In this document: piece after piece, positions 27,086 through 35,201 of the stretch
Layout of the letters: each line of letters begins with the position of its first letter
Numbering within the stretch: the first letter of the stretch is position 1
Assembly (NCBI GenBank): GCA_963774945.1
Contig: CAVZHA010000012.1
Coordinates: forward strand, 124,001 to 188,000
Length of the DNA: 64,000 nt
Direction: 5' to 3'
From: Trebonia sp963774945
Lineage (GTDB): Bacteria > Actinomycetota > Actinomycetes > Streptosporangiales > Streptosporangiaceae
The notes under the pieces: generated by a model
What the model was told of the DNA's origin: nothing
Database searches by the model: none
Seen by the model: only the letters and a program-made list of their open reading frames with translations
Translations under genes and position numbers: made by a program

Positions 27086-27996
27086 ACGAGCGCTACGTTC
27101 CGCTGGGCCGACTCGTCCGGGCCGATCGCGGTCGAGGGCGGGGTCAAGGCCAGGAGCAAGCGCGGGGCGATCGGCGAGCAGTGGTGGTCGCGCCGGTTCA
27201 TCGCGGTGCTCGAGTCCTACGGGGCCGGGATGAGCGGCCGGCTGCAATCGCGGGAAGAACTACGCGCGGCGCGGCCAGGTCATCGAGTTCTCGCTGGCCG
27301 CGGGGAAGGTCGCCGCGCGAGTGCAAGGGTCGCGCCCGCAGCCGTACAAGGTGACGATCTCGGTGCCGCCGCTGACCGTCGCGCAGTGGACCGAGGTCGA
27401 GTCACGGCTGGCCGCCCAGGCGCTGTTCCGGGCCCGGCTGCTGGCGGGCGAGATGCCGGCCGAGATCGAGCAGGTGTTCGCCGACGCGGGCACCCCGCTC
27501 TTCCCCGAGTCCGCCGCGAGACCTGACGATGGACTGCAACTGCCCGGACTGGGGCGTTCCGTGCAAGCACCTGGCGGCGGTCTGCTACGTGCTGGCCGAG
27601 GCGTTCGACGACGACCCGTTCGCGATGCTGGCCTGGCGGGGCAAGACCCGGGCCGACCTCCTCGCCGCGCTGCGGGGCCGGGGAGCGGGCCGGGTCGCCG
27701 GCCCGGCACCGTCCGACGGCCCGGCCCGCGGTCTCGAGGGAGACAGCCCGGCCCTCGCGGCGCTGTCGGACGTGACCGGCCGGGCACTCGAGGAGTCACT
27801 GGCGGACTTCTGGTCGCCGGGCCTGAGCCAGGCCCGGCTGCGCGCGGCCCCGCCCAGCCCGGTCACCCCGCCCGACCTGCTGCTCCGTCTCTCCGACCCG
27901 CCCCCGGTGGAGGTCCGCGGCCAGAGTCTGCGCGACCTGCTAACCCCGGTCTACGGGCGGCTCGCGGGGGCCGAGGACGACCCTCCTCAGCTGTGA
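27082..27996 (+). CDS. SWIM zinc-finger protein, partner of the SNF2 helicase (three frameshifts)
   Basis: The ATG at 27082 overlaps the helicase stop. Joining frames at about 27120, 27248 and 27515 (one surplus base each) gives a continuous protein: PIAVEGGVKARSKRGAIGEQ, WWSRRFIAVLESYG, then YKVTISVPPLTVAQW. The SWIM motif is CNCPDWGVPCKHLAAVCYVL, a CxC...CxH zinc site that binds DNA or protein. About 150 residues follow, ending PVYGRLAGAEDDPPQL. Proteins of this type are nearly always encoded beside an SNF2 helicase and probably form a complex with it. The biochemical role is not settled. The stop is 3 bases from the convergent csbD-like gene. Confidence 0.8.
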
Positions 27997-27999
27997 CCC

Positions 28000-28173
28000 T
28001 CAATCCTTGAAGGCGTCCTTGGCCTTTTCGCCCGCCTGCTTCAGGTCGCCCGCGACCTGGTCCTTCTGCCCCTCGGCGGCCATGTTCGGGTCGTTGGTGT
28101 GCTCGCCGACGGCCTGCTTGCCCTCGCCCATCAACTTCTGGGCCGCGTTCTTGGCCTTGTCCATGAAGCTCAT
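28000..28173 (-). CDS. CsbD-family stress protein
   Basis: The ATG at 28171-28173 is fixed by GGAGG at 28183-28187 and gives 57 residues: MSFMDKAKNAAQKLMGEGKQ at the start, then a charged helix and AGDLKQAGEKAKDAFKD at the end. This is the CsbD/YjbJ fold, a small hydrophilic helical protein induced by general stress in many bacteria, with unknown biochemical activity. It is monocistronic. The region before it (28174-28296) contains a less GC-rich stretch suited to a stress promoter, but I could not assign boxes. Confidence 0.85.
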   Translation of the reverse strand: MSFMDKAKNAAQKLMGEGKQAVGEHTNDPNMAAEGQKDQVAGDLKQAGEKAKDAFKD

Positions 28174-28296
28174 ACCATTTGCCTCCACCTGTAGCGTTCT
28201 GCGGGCCACCGGCTACGTTCAGTTTCCCGATGTAGGCCGCACCCGAGGATGTTACACGTTAAGTATACATCTGATTACGGGACGTGAACAAAATGC

Positions 28297-28938
28297 TCAT
28301 GTCTGGCTTACCGTGGGAGCGCGGAGCTGACGGTCGAGATCGCTGGCGGAGGTGAAGGTGATCGTGCGCAACCCGAGCTCGCGGGCGGCGCGGGTGTTCT
28401 CGGCCCGGTCATCGATGAACAGCATCTCGTCCGGTCGCTCGCCGAGGTCGCCGATCACGAGCTGAAACGCCTGCGGGGCAGGCTTGGCGGCGCCGAGGCG
28501 GCAGCTGTAGTACCGGTGGTCGAAGTGCCGCGACCAGTGGTGCCGGTCAATGGCGCGGGCGAGCGGTTCTGGCGCGTTAGACAGCAGCGCCAGCCGGGCG
28601 CCGGTGCGGTGCGCGTGGCCGAGAAGAACGCGCAGGGTGAGCGGGCGGCGCCTGAGCCAGCCGCGGACGTCGACCCGGGTCAGCCGGTCCGCGAGCCGGG
28701 GCGACCCGCTCAGGTCGCGGTCAAGGACGGTCGACCAGTACTCCAGCGGCGGCTGGCCGAGATCGTAGGCCGGCCGGAACCCCCAGTACCGATCGAGGAA
28801 GGCGGCGCGCGGCTGGCCGGCCAAGGCGGCGAGGTCGGCGATGGCCTCCTCGGCGAGCGGGGCGCTGAGGACCTCGCCGTAGTCGACCAGCAGGCGGCGG
28901 GCCGGGTCGGACACGGTCAACCGCTGCGATGTATCCAT
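28297..28938 (-). CDS. HAD-superfamily hydrolase
   Basis: From the ATG at 28936-28938 the product is 213 residues. Motif I is LLVDYGEVLSAPL (Asp nucleophile present, with the second acidic position replaced as in many VVFDxGGVL proteins). Motif II is LALLSNAPE, motif III Lys lies in LGAAKPAPQAF, and motif IV is MLFIDDRAENTRAA. These are the features of HAD-IA/epoxide-hydrolase-like phosphatases. The substrate is unknown. The start codon lies 9 bases from the 42-bp palindrome at 28947-28988, so its expression is almost certainly controlled there together with the divergent gene. Confidence 0.85.
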   Translation of the reverse strand: MDTSQRLTVSDPARRLLVDYGEVLSAPLAEEAIADLAALAGQPRAAFLDRYWGFRPAYDLGQPPLEYWSTVLDRDLSGSPRLADRLTRVDVRGWLRRRPLTLRVLLGHAHRTGARLALLSNAPEPLARAIDRHHWSRHFDHRYYSCRLGAAKPAPQAFQLVIGDLGERPDEMLFIDDRAENTRAARELGLRTITFTSASDLDRQLRAPTVSQT

Positions 28939-28946
28939 AGATGCAA

Positions 28947-28988
28947 ATGTACATGAACGATGTTCGTATGAACATCGTTCATGTACAT
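28947..28988. promoter_or_regulatory. Perfect 19-bp-arm palindrome, probable operator
   Basis: ATGTACATGAACGATGTTC (28947-28965) is followed by GTAT and then its exact reverse complement (28970-28988). Each arm contains GAACGATGTTC, itself a partial palindrome, so two dimers could bind side by side. The site lies between divergent genes, 8 bases from the HAD start and about 85 bases before the + strand GTG. Size and symmetry suit a TetR-family operator, but no regulator gene lies next to it. Confidence 0.75.
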
Positions 28989-29073
28989 GACACCGGACTA
29001 CGTCACCTGGCCGATGTCTGCCCCGTGCGTCCTCCGCCAGCATGTGTCGCTCACCTCTACTAAGGAGCGCGCT

Positions 29074-29847
29074 GTGTTGGCTCATGCACAGTCAGGCGAG
29101 ACCGTGTTCGCGGCCTGCCTGCGGCTTTTCCATAGCTATCCGCTGGCCGTTCGACGGCACTATGCGGAGCACCGGTACGGGTCCATGGTCATGATGAGCC
29201 CCGAGGCCGCGGCGGCCAGTTTCTTCGTCCTGATCATGGAGCGCGACGACCTGTTCGCCATCCGGCCGTGGGACCGGCGTGATTGGGCGCGGGTAGAGAT
29301 CCGCCCGCGCGAACCCGTCGACGAGAGCGTCCGCCGGCTGATCGGGTCCGCTGTTCCCGTGCTCCGCGACGGTGTGCTGCTCGGCTGGGTGGCCGGTCAG
29401 CAGGTGCGGGCGGTGCTGGCGGCGCACGGGCGGCTGCCCGAGCCGTGGGACGACGCCTCCGTCGCTCCCGGCACCCTGGTGATGCCCCGAGTCGGCAGCC
29501 AGCCGGCCGAGCGCCCGCCGCTGACGGGACGCCCGCTTGATGACGGGAAGCTATGGGAGTACATCGCGCGCGGCCAGCTGACCGACCTCACCCCGCTGGT
29601 CTCGCGCCAGGCCGGGCGGGTGTTCTGGGTGCCCGGGGTGGATGAGGTGAGCGGCCGGCGGGTGGGCCGCCTGGTCGTGACCGAGCGCCTGCACTCCGAC
29701 GATTCCTGGCTGCCGGCGGGCGTGTACGCCGACCGGTGGGCGCCGCGCGAGGAAACCGCGCCGCTCACGGCCAGCCAGCTGCTCGCGCTGCCCGGCGTCA
29801 CCGACCTGTCCCGCAGCTGCGAGCGGCAGTACCTGCTCGGCGTGTAG
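29074..29847 (+). CDS. Protein of unknown function
   Basis: I do not recognise this family. The GTG at 29074 is preceded by AAGGAG at 29062-29067 and gives 257 residues; an ATG at 28981 lies inside the palindrome and is unlikely. The protein is soluble, with no signal peptide. Residues 1-60 are helical with LFHSYPLAVRRHYAEHRYGS. The middle has repeated short strands (VLRDGVLLGWVAGQQVRAVL; GRVFWVPGVDEVSGRRVGRL). The end is SQLLALPGVTDLSRSCERQY. No catalytic motif stands out. It shares a divergent regulatory region with the HAD hydrolase and converges with the GH16 gene. Confidence 0.7.
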   Translation: MLAHAQSGETVFAACLRLFHSYPLAVRRHYAEHRYGSMVMMSPEAAAASFFVLIMERDDLFAIRPWDRRDWARVEIRPREPVDESVRRLIGSAVPVLRDGVLLGWVAGQQVRAVLAAHGRLPEPWDDASVAPGTLVMPRVGSQPAERPPLTGRPLDDGKLWEYIARGQLTDLTPLVSRQAGRVFWVPGVDEVSGRRVGRLVVTERLHSDDSWLPAGVYADRWAPREETAPLTASQLLALPGVTDLSRSCERQYLLGV

Positions 29848-29865
29848 CACGGCCCGCCTGCGCCG

Positions 29866-30672
29866 CTACCCCGCGCTCCAGACGGCGACGCGCGAGAGCC
29901 ACGCGGTGGACGGGAAGACCAGCGGCCCGTTGCACGAGGGGCAGCTGGTGTGGGGGCCGTCCTGGTTCTGGAAGATCAGCTCGTGATCGGCCGTTGTCGG
30001 CAGCGGAACCTTGCCGATGAAAGTCTCGTTGTACCAGACCTCGACCTGCTCGCCCGTCCGCAACATGGAGACCGTGAGCCAGCCGGTGGAACCGGGGCCG
30101 AGCGGCCCGCAGTTGCTGACCGAATTAACGCTGGCGTGACCATTTGGCTGCAGTTCCCCGTAAAGCGTCTGCTCGCACGAGCGGCCAGCCTGCCCCTCCA
30201 GCATGTCGATTTCGCCGTTGTTCGGCCACGGCGAGCCGGTCGACCAGAACGCGGGCCAGTTGGCGGTGTAGCCGTTCGGGCCCGGGGGGATGTAGACGAG
30301 CCCTTGAACGAATGAGTTTGGCCCGAGCACCGCATCCGATGAGATGACCTCCGCCCACTGGTCCTCGGCGGTGACCTCAACCCCGAGCCCGTAACGCGAG
30401 CTGACCGAGACCGTGGCACGCGCCTTGGGCTGGGTCACCCAGTCGCCCATGCCCTGCGTGGTGAAGTCGTGGGCGTAGGTCACCTGGTAGCCCGCGGGCG
30501 CGCTGACGGAATTCGGGAACGGAGGCGCCACCAAGGCGGGGCCGTTGAAGCCGCCCGCAGAAAAGAAACCAAGCGCGGCGATGCCCGCCGCAATGAGGCT
30601 GGCCATGACGGCCCTCACTCCCCCCGATAGCGCCGCGATCCGCTTATATGCGCCCTTAACGGTGTGCGTCAT
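29866..30672 (-). CDS. Secreted GH16-like (concanavalin A-like) glycosidase
   Basis: The 268-residue protein has a signal peptide or N-terminal anchor (AVMASLIAAGIAALGFFSAG). A jelly-roll domain follows, with the GH16 catalytic signature ExDxxE in NNGEIDMLEGQAG: first Glu as nucleophile, last Glu as acid/base. The flanking WPAFWSTGSPWP segment is also typical. Family members cleave beta-1,3/1,4-glucans, agar or xyloglucan. The substrate here is not determined. A second GH16 protein lies at 51860-52810 in the glycan locus. The C-terminus carries CPSC, possibly a disulfide. It converges with the unknown gene at 29074. Confidence 0.8.
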   Translation of the reverse strand: MTHTVKGAYKRIAALSGGVRAVMASLIAAGIAALGFFSAGGFNGPALVAPPFPNSVSAPAGYQVTYAHDFTTQGMGDWVTQPKARATVSVSSRYGLGVEVTAEDQWAEVISSDAVLGPNSFVQGLVYIPPGPNGYTANWPAFWSTGSPWPNNGEIDMLEGQAGRSCEQTLYGELQPNGHASVNSVSNCGPLGPGSTGWLTVSMLRTGEQVEVWYNETFIGKVPLPTTADHELIFQNQDGPHTSCPSCNGPLVFPSTAWLSRVAVWSAG

Positions 30673-30781
30673 CCCTCCCGCGGCTCTTCCCCGCTCGCCG
30701 GTTACCGTCTAGCATCGCCGGCCGCCCGACCGGCCGGTATTCGGGTGGCGGTCTGCGCGCTTGTTCGTGAATGCTGGTCCT

Positions 30782-31220
30782 GTGAGGCAGCTGTATCAGG
30801 AGGCGCTTGAGCACGTGACCGCGGTGGCGGACGGCGACCCCGGGGACCTGTCCTGGCGGGTGACGCTGCACTTTCATCCTGACCGGCTGGTGGGCGGCGT
30901 GCCGATCCTGGAGCGGATGGCGCGGGACGGGGCGTACCGGTCGCAGTTCGAGACGCGGGTGAGTAACGGGGGCCTCACCGCCTACCCGGGCGGCGACCGG
31001 TGGCGGTGGGAGAGCCGCATCTTCGGCGCCGTCTACGACGACAGCCCGCCGGGCCGAGTTCGCACGCCTCGGCGCGTCGCTTGCCCGCGGCGGAGCGCTC
31101 ACCGCCCGCCTCATCGGCGACGAATCGCGGGCCGGCCGCCACGACGAGCAGTCCCTGAAGCGGGTCTGGCACTACGTCGCCCGCTTCGGCAGCCCTGAGA
31201 TGGCCGGTCACCGACCCTGA
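30782..31220 (+). pseudogene. DUF3626-family gene with internal deletion
   Basis: From GTG 30782 the frame encodes VRQLYQEALEHVTAVADGDP, VTLHFHPDRL and QFETRVSNGGLTAYPGGDRW, hallmarks of DUF3626. After AVYDDSPP the family sequence stops. In another frame, the family's C-terminal end (RLIGDESRAGRHDEQSLKRV, WHYVARFG) follows at once and runs to TGA at 31218-31220. The central ~200 residues of a normal member are missing. This is a deletion, not a simple frameshift, so the gene is very likely dead. Confidence 0.7.
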
Positions 31221-31269
31221 CGACGGAAAACCAGATGCGGCGGCCGGGCGGGCTGACTACCGTACGGGC

Positions 31270-31914
31270 GTGGCTCACACCTATCCTCCGCTGAACGTCG
31301 AAATCCGCACGCCGCGTCTGACGCTGGCCGGCGCGTCCGACGAGCTGCTGGAACGTCTAGTGCCGCTGGTGCGGGGCGGGATCGCAGATGCCGAGCCGTG
31401 GCCGTTCGACGACCCGATCTCGTTCTACGCCGACAGCCCCGAACGCGAATGGCAATGGCTGCGCGGCATCTGGACCGGCCGCGGCCGGGTGAGCCCGGAT
31501 TCGTGGCGGCTGTACTTCACCGTGCTCGTCGACGGCGAACCGGTCGGCATGCAAGACCTCACGGCCAAGAACTTCACCCGGTTCGGCACGGTGACCAGCT
31601 TCTCGTGGCTGGCCCCCGGCCGCCGCGGACAGGGGCTCGGCAAGGAAATGCGGGCGGCGATCCTGCAACTGGCGTTCGCCGGGCTGGGCGCGCGCGAGGC
31701 CGGCAGCGACGCCTTCGTCGACAACGAACCGTCCAATCGCGTTTCCCGTGCCCTGGGCTACGAACCGAACGGCACGGACTGGGACACCCGCCGCGGCGAG
31801 CCAGCGATGATCCAGCAGTGGCGGCTCACCCGGGACGTATGGGAACGCGTCCGGCGGGACGACATCGAGCTCATCGGCGTCGGGGAGTGCCTGCCGGTCC
31901 TGGGCATCGGCTAG
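31270..31914 (+). CDS. GNAT-family N-acetyltransferase
   Basis: The GTG at 31270 gives 214 residues in the GNAT fold. It starts with IRTPRLTLAGASDELLERL, typical of RimJ/RimL-like enzymes, and has the acetyl-CoA pyrophosphate-binding loop in WLAPGRRGQGLGKEMRAAIL (Q/RxxGxG/A) and a late VDNEPSNRVSRALGYEPNG segment. It transfers an acetyl group from acetyl-CoA to an unknown amine. It is cytoplasmic and appears monocistronic, directly after the DUF3626 remnant. Confidence 0.85.
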   Translation: MAHTYPPLNVEIRTPRLTLAGASDELLERLVPLVRGGIADAEPWPFDDPISFYADSPEREWQWLRGIWTGRGRVSPDSWRLYFTVLVDGEPVGMQDLTAKNFTRFGTVTSFSWLAPGRRGQGLGKEMRAAILQLAFAGLGAREAGSDAFVDNEPSNRVSRALGYEPNGTDWDTRRGEPAMIQQWRLTRDVWERVRRDDIELIGVGECLPVLGIG

Positions 31915-31959
31915 GGTCCGGGATCGTCCCGGACCGGGTCAGGCCAAGCGCACTTGTCC

Positions 31960-32400
31960 TCAGGAACCGTGATTGGGGCAGCTCGTGAAGCCTTGGATAT
32001 AGTCGTACCGATCAAGGCGGACCCCGTAAATGATGTCAGTCTGCTTCCAGAAGCTCGGCAAGTAGCCCGGACTGAAGTTGGCAGAACCGGAAATGCTAGT
32101 TCCCGGCACGCCGTAGTAGAACGTACCCGACCATGCGCCGCCGCAGATGCCTGCGAACTTTTTCCCTCCGGGAAAACTGAAATACCCGGAATGTGTGCCT
32201 TTAATGCACGCAGCTAGCGAATGATGAGCGTTCTTCGAATAGTACAGATGGACCGCAGGCCCCGAATTGTCCGCGCAATTTCCCGCTGTGAGGGTGTCGG
32301 GCCGAACTGTCGTCGTCGCTGCTCCAGCCATCGGTGCTAGCCCCGTGGCGCACGCGAACGACCCTGTGAACACGGTGGCTACGCGCAAAAACCTTTTCAT
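31960..32400 (-). CDS. Small secreted protein of unknown function
   Basis: The ATG at 32398-32400 has GGGGAA upstream and gives 146 residues. A clear signal peptide (MKRFLRVATVFTGSFACATG, then LAPMAGA) precedes a mature part of about 110 residues rich in Gly, Ser, Tyr and aromatic residues with four Cys (AGNCADNSG, LAACIKG, AGICGGAW, FTSCPNHGS), likely two disulfides. I do not recognise the family. Base composition is visibly less GC-rich than its neighbours, suggesting recent acquisition. No partner gene is evident. Confidence 0.7.
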   Translation of the reverse strand: MKRFLRVATVFTGSFACATGLAPMAGAATTTVRPDTLTAGNCADNSGPAVHLYYSKNAHHSLAACIKGTHSGYFSFPGGKKFAGICGGAWSGTFYYGVPGTSISGSANFSPGYLPSFWKQTDIIYGVRLDRYDYIQGFTSCPNHGS

Positions 32401-32567
32401 CTTGTTCCCCTCATTCACCGCGAGCATCGACTATTCATCTTGCCACGCGGCATGGCGCCCGACCATCCCTCAAATGGGTATAAGCCCGCTGCCAGCAAGA
32501 GGCTAGGCCCGTTCGAGATGATGGGTTTGATTGCCTGGCTATCCCGGCTCCGGCCCGAGGACATGCC

Positions 32568-33584
32568 CTAGTCGCGAAGAGTCCGCGGCAGCCCGAAGTG
32601 GGGGAACAGGCTGTTGTCGCCGAACCGGGTGATGGCGCAGATCTTGTCGCCGGCCAGGGTAAGCACGATCAGCCCGTTGGCGCGCTCCACCGCCGCGTGC
32701 GGATCCTGAAGGTAGTAGCCGAACGCAGGCTGGCCGTTCGCGCGGGTGGGCACCAGCCGGATCGGCTGCGCGCCCCACCAGGTGCGGGTCAGGTAGAACT
32801 CGGCGATCGCGGCGTGACCCTGGTACTCGAGCGGCTCAGGCGGCATCGACATCCACGCGTCGTCGGTGAGCAGGGCGACAAGCCGGGCGGTGTCGGCGGC
32901 CTCGAACGCGTCCACGAACCGGTCGATGACCGCCCGCTCGCGGCGCGAGCCCGGTGCCGGCGCGGGGTCATGGCCGACCGTGGTGAGCTGCCCGCCGAGC
33001 GTCCCGCGGGCCCGCTGCAGGGCGCTGTTGACGGAAGTCACGGTGGTGTCGAGGATGTCCGCGGCCTCGGCGGCGGGGTAGCCGAGCACGTCGCGCAGGA
33101 CCAGCACCGCGCGCTGGCGGGGCGGCAGCCGCTGCAGGCCGGCGGTGAACGCGAGCGCCAGCGCCTCCCTGGACTCGTAGCGGGCTTCCGGCCCCGGCGC
33201 GGCGTCGGGCAGGTCGTCAAGCAGCGCGTCCGGGTACGGCTGCAGCCACAGCGGCTCGGCCCGGCGGGTGGGCTCGGGCGGCAGGGCTCCCGGCCAGGGC
33301 GCGGTCGCCCGCGCGGGCCGCCGGGCGGTGGCGCGCAGCGAGTTGAGGCAGCGGTTGGTCGCGATCTTGTAGAGCCAGGCGCGCATTGAGGCTCGCTCCT
33401 CGAACCGGTCAAGCCCGCGCCAGGCCGCCAGCAGGGTCTCCTGGACCATGTCCTCGGCGTCCTGGACCGACCCGAGTATCCGGTAGCAGTGCAACTGCAG
33501 CTCCCGCCGGTAGGGGTCGGTGAGCTCGCGGAACGCCTCCCCGTCGCCCGCCCGGGCGCGAACGAGCGCTGTCATTGCCACCAT
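32568..33584 (-). CDS. ECF RNA polymerase sigma factor with SnoaL-like C-terminal domain (SigG type)
   Basis: The 338-residue protein has sigma region 2 (about 15-80: YRRELQLHCYRILGSVQDAE, then WRGLDRFEERASMRAWLYKI), a linker with EPLWLQPYPDALLDDLPD, and region 4 (about 145-200: LPPRQRAVLVLRDVLGYPAA). Residues ~215-330 form a SnoaL_2/NTF2-like domain (AVIDRFVDAFEAADTARLVA). This layout is that of the SigG-like group, in which the C-terminal domain modulates activity in place of a membrane anti-sigma factor. No anti-sigma gene is adjacent, which agrees. It lies divergently from the MFS gene, with about 135 bases between starts. Confidence 0.88.
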   Translation of the reverse strand: MVAMTALVRARAGDGEAFRELTDPYRRELQLHCYRILGSVQDAEDMVQETLLAAWRGLDRFEERASMRAWLYKIATNRCLNSLRATARRPARATAPWPGALPPEPTRRAEPLWLQPYPDALLDDLPDAAPGPEARYESREALALAFTAGLQRLPPRQRAVLVLRDVLGYPAAEAADILDTTVTSVNSALQRARGTLGGQLTTVGHDPAPAPGSRRERAVIDRFVDAFEAADTARLVALLTDDAWMSMPPEPLEYQGHAAIAEFYLTRTWWGAQPIRLVPTRANGQPAFGYYLQDPHAAVERANGLIVLTLAGDKICAITRFGDNSLFPHFGLPRTLRD

Positions 33585-33720
33585 CGGATCCTCTCATCGG
33601 CATGCCCTTCATCGTCTCTCGCAGGTACCGACACCGACCGGACGCGATAAGTCACCGGTCAGTTCGCGGCGGCCACGGTGTCACATCGAGCGGCAGGACA
33701 CATCGATCACCGGAGGACAC

Positions 33721-35179
33721 GTGACTACCACGAGCAGGCGGAGCCAGAGCGACGGGGCAGGACCTTAATCGGGCGCAGGGGTGGGCGCTGGCACTGGCGT
33801 CGGTCGCGTCGTTCATGGTCGTGCTCGACATGCTGGTCGTCGCGACCGCGCTGAACACGATCCGCCGCGACCTGGGCGCCTCGATCGCGGACCTGGAATG
33901 GACGGTCAACGCCTACACGCTGACCTTCGCGGTGCTGCTGATGACCGCGGCCGCCATCGGCGACCGGTTCGGCCGACGGCGGGTCTTCGCCGCCGGGCTC
34001 GCGCTGTTCACTGGTCGCATCGGCCGGCTGCGCCGTCGCCCCCGGGGTCGGCTGGCTGATCGCGGCGCGCACGGTCCAGGGGGCCGGGGCGGCCATGGTC
34101 ATGCCGCTCGCGCTGGCCGTGCTGAACGCGGCGGTCCCGCCGCAGCGCCGCGGCTGGGCGATGGGGATCTTCGGCGCGGTGACCTCGCTTGGCGGTCGTG
34201 GTCGGGCCGGTCCTCGGCGGTGCCATCACCCAGGGCATCGCCTGGCAGTGGATCTTCTGGCTGAACGTGCCGATCGGCCTGGTCGCGCATCGCGCTGGTG
34301 CTGCGCCGACTGGACGAGAGCTACGGGCCGCGGGCCGCCCTGGACCTTCCCGGCCTCGGGCTCGGCACCGGCGCGGCCCTCGGACTGGTGTGGGGGCTGG
34401 TCCGCGGCAGCTCGGCCGGCTGGGGGAGCCCGGAGGTGGCCGGGGCGCTGGCGGGCGGCGCGGTGCTGATCGTGGCTTTCACCCGATGGGAGCTGCGCGC
34501 GCGCGCGCCGATGCTGCCGATGCGCCTGTTCGCGGCTCGCGGCTTCTCCGCCGGCAACGCGGTGACCTTCTTGCTGAACGCGTCCACCACCGGGGCGGTG
34601 TTCTTCATGGCGCAGTTCCTGCAGGTCGGCCTGGGCTTGGCCCCGCTCGAGGCCGGGCTGCGGCTGCTGCCCTGGGGCGTGGCGCCGTTGCTGATCGCGC
34701 CGCGGGCCGGGCGGCTGGCCGACCAGATCGGCGACCGGCCGCTGATCGTCTCCGGCCTGGCCGCTGCAGGGCGCGGCGCTGGCCTGGATCGCCGTCATCG
34801 CGGCGCCGCACGTGAGCTACGCCGCGCTGGTCGCGCCGCTGTTCATCTCCGGGGCCGGGCTCGGGCTGGCCATCCCGGCGGTCACCAAGGCGGTGGTCGG
34901 CTCGGTGCCGCCCGGTGACATCGGCAAGGCGTCGGGCGTCTTCAGCACGATGCGCCAGCTCGGCGGCGCGTTCGGGGTCGCCATCCTGGCGGCCGTGTTC
35001 ACCTCGGCCGGGAGTTACGCCTCGGCGGGCGCGTTCAGCGACGGGTTCGCTCCCGCGCTCGCCGCCGCGGCGGGCCTGGCGCTGGCCGGCAGGGCTGGCC
35101 GGCACTGGCCCTGCCCGGCCGGCGGAACCGGAGGCACAGCGCGCCAGTCGGCGACCCGATCGACGTCGCCGCCGACTAA
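33721..35179 (+). CDS. MFS transporter of the DHA2 (EmrB/QacA) drug-efflux type (about six frameshifts)
   Basis: GTG 33721 has GGAGGA just upstream. Surplus bases near 33766, 34014, 34191, 34288, 34762 and about 35095 break the frame. Joining frames gives a 14-segment transporter: LALASVASFMVVLDMLVVAT, WTVNAYTLTFAVLL, IGDRFGRRRVF (motif A), VQGAGAAMVMPLALAVL, GPVLGGAITQGIAWQWIFWL (motif C), and later segments to the end (LALPGRRNRRHSAPVGD), with TAA at 35177-35179. This family exports drugs by proton antiport. Repeated immediate recovery of family sequence argues for sequence errors, not a dead gene. Confidence 0.8.
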
Positions 35180-35201
35180 GGCACGGCGGCACGAGTTGGC
35201 A

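Noticed and set aside
28947..28988. Palindrome considered as a LexA (SOS) box
   Set aside because: The actinobacterial box has GAAC-N4-GTTC. Here the half-sites are GAAC-N3-GTTC, and the central pair is in reverse order, GTTC-N4-GAAC.
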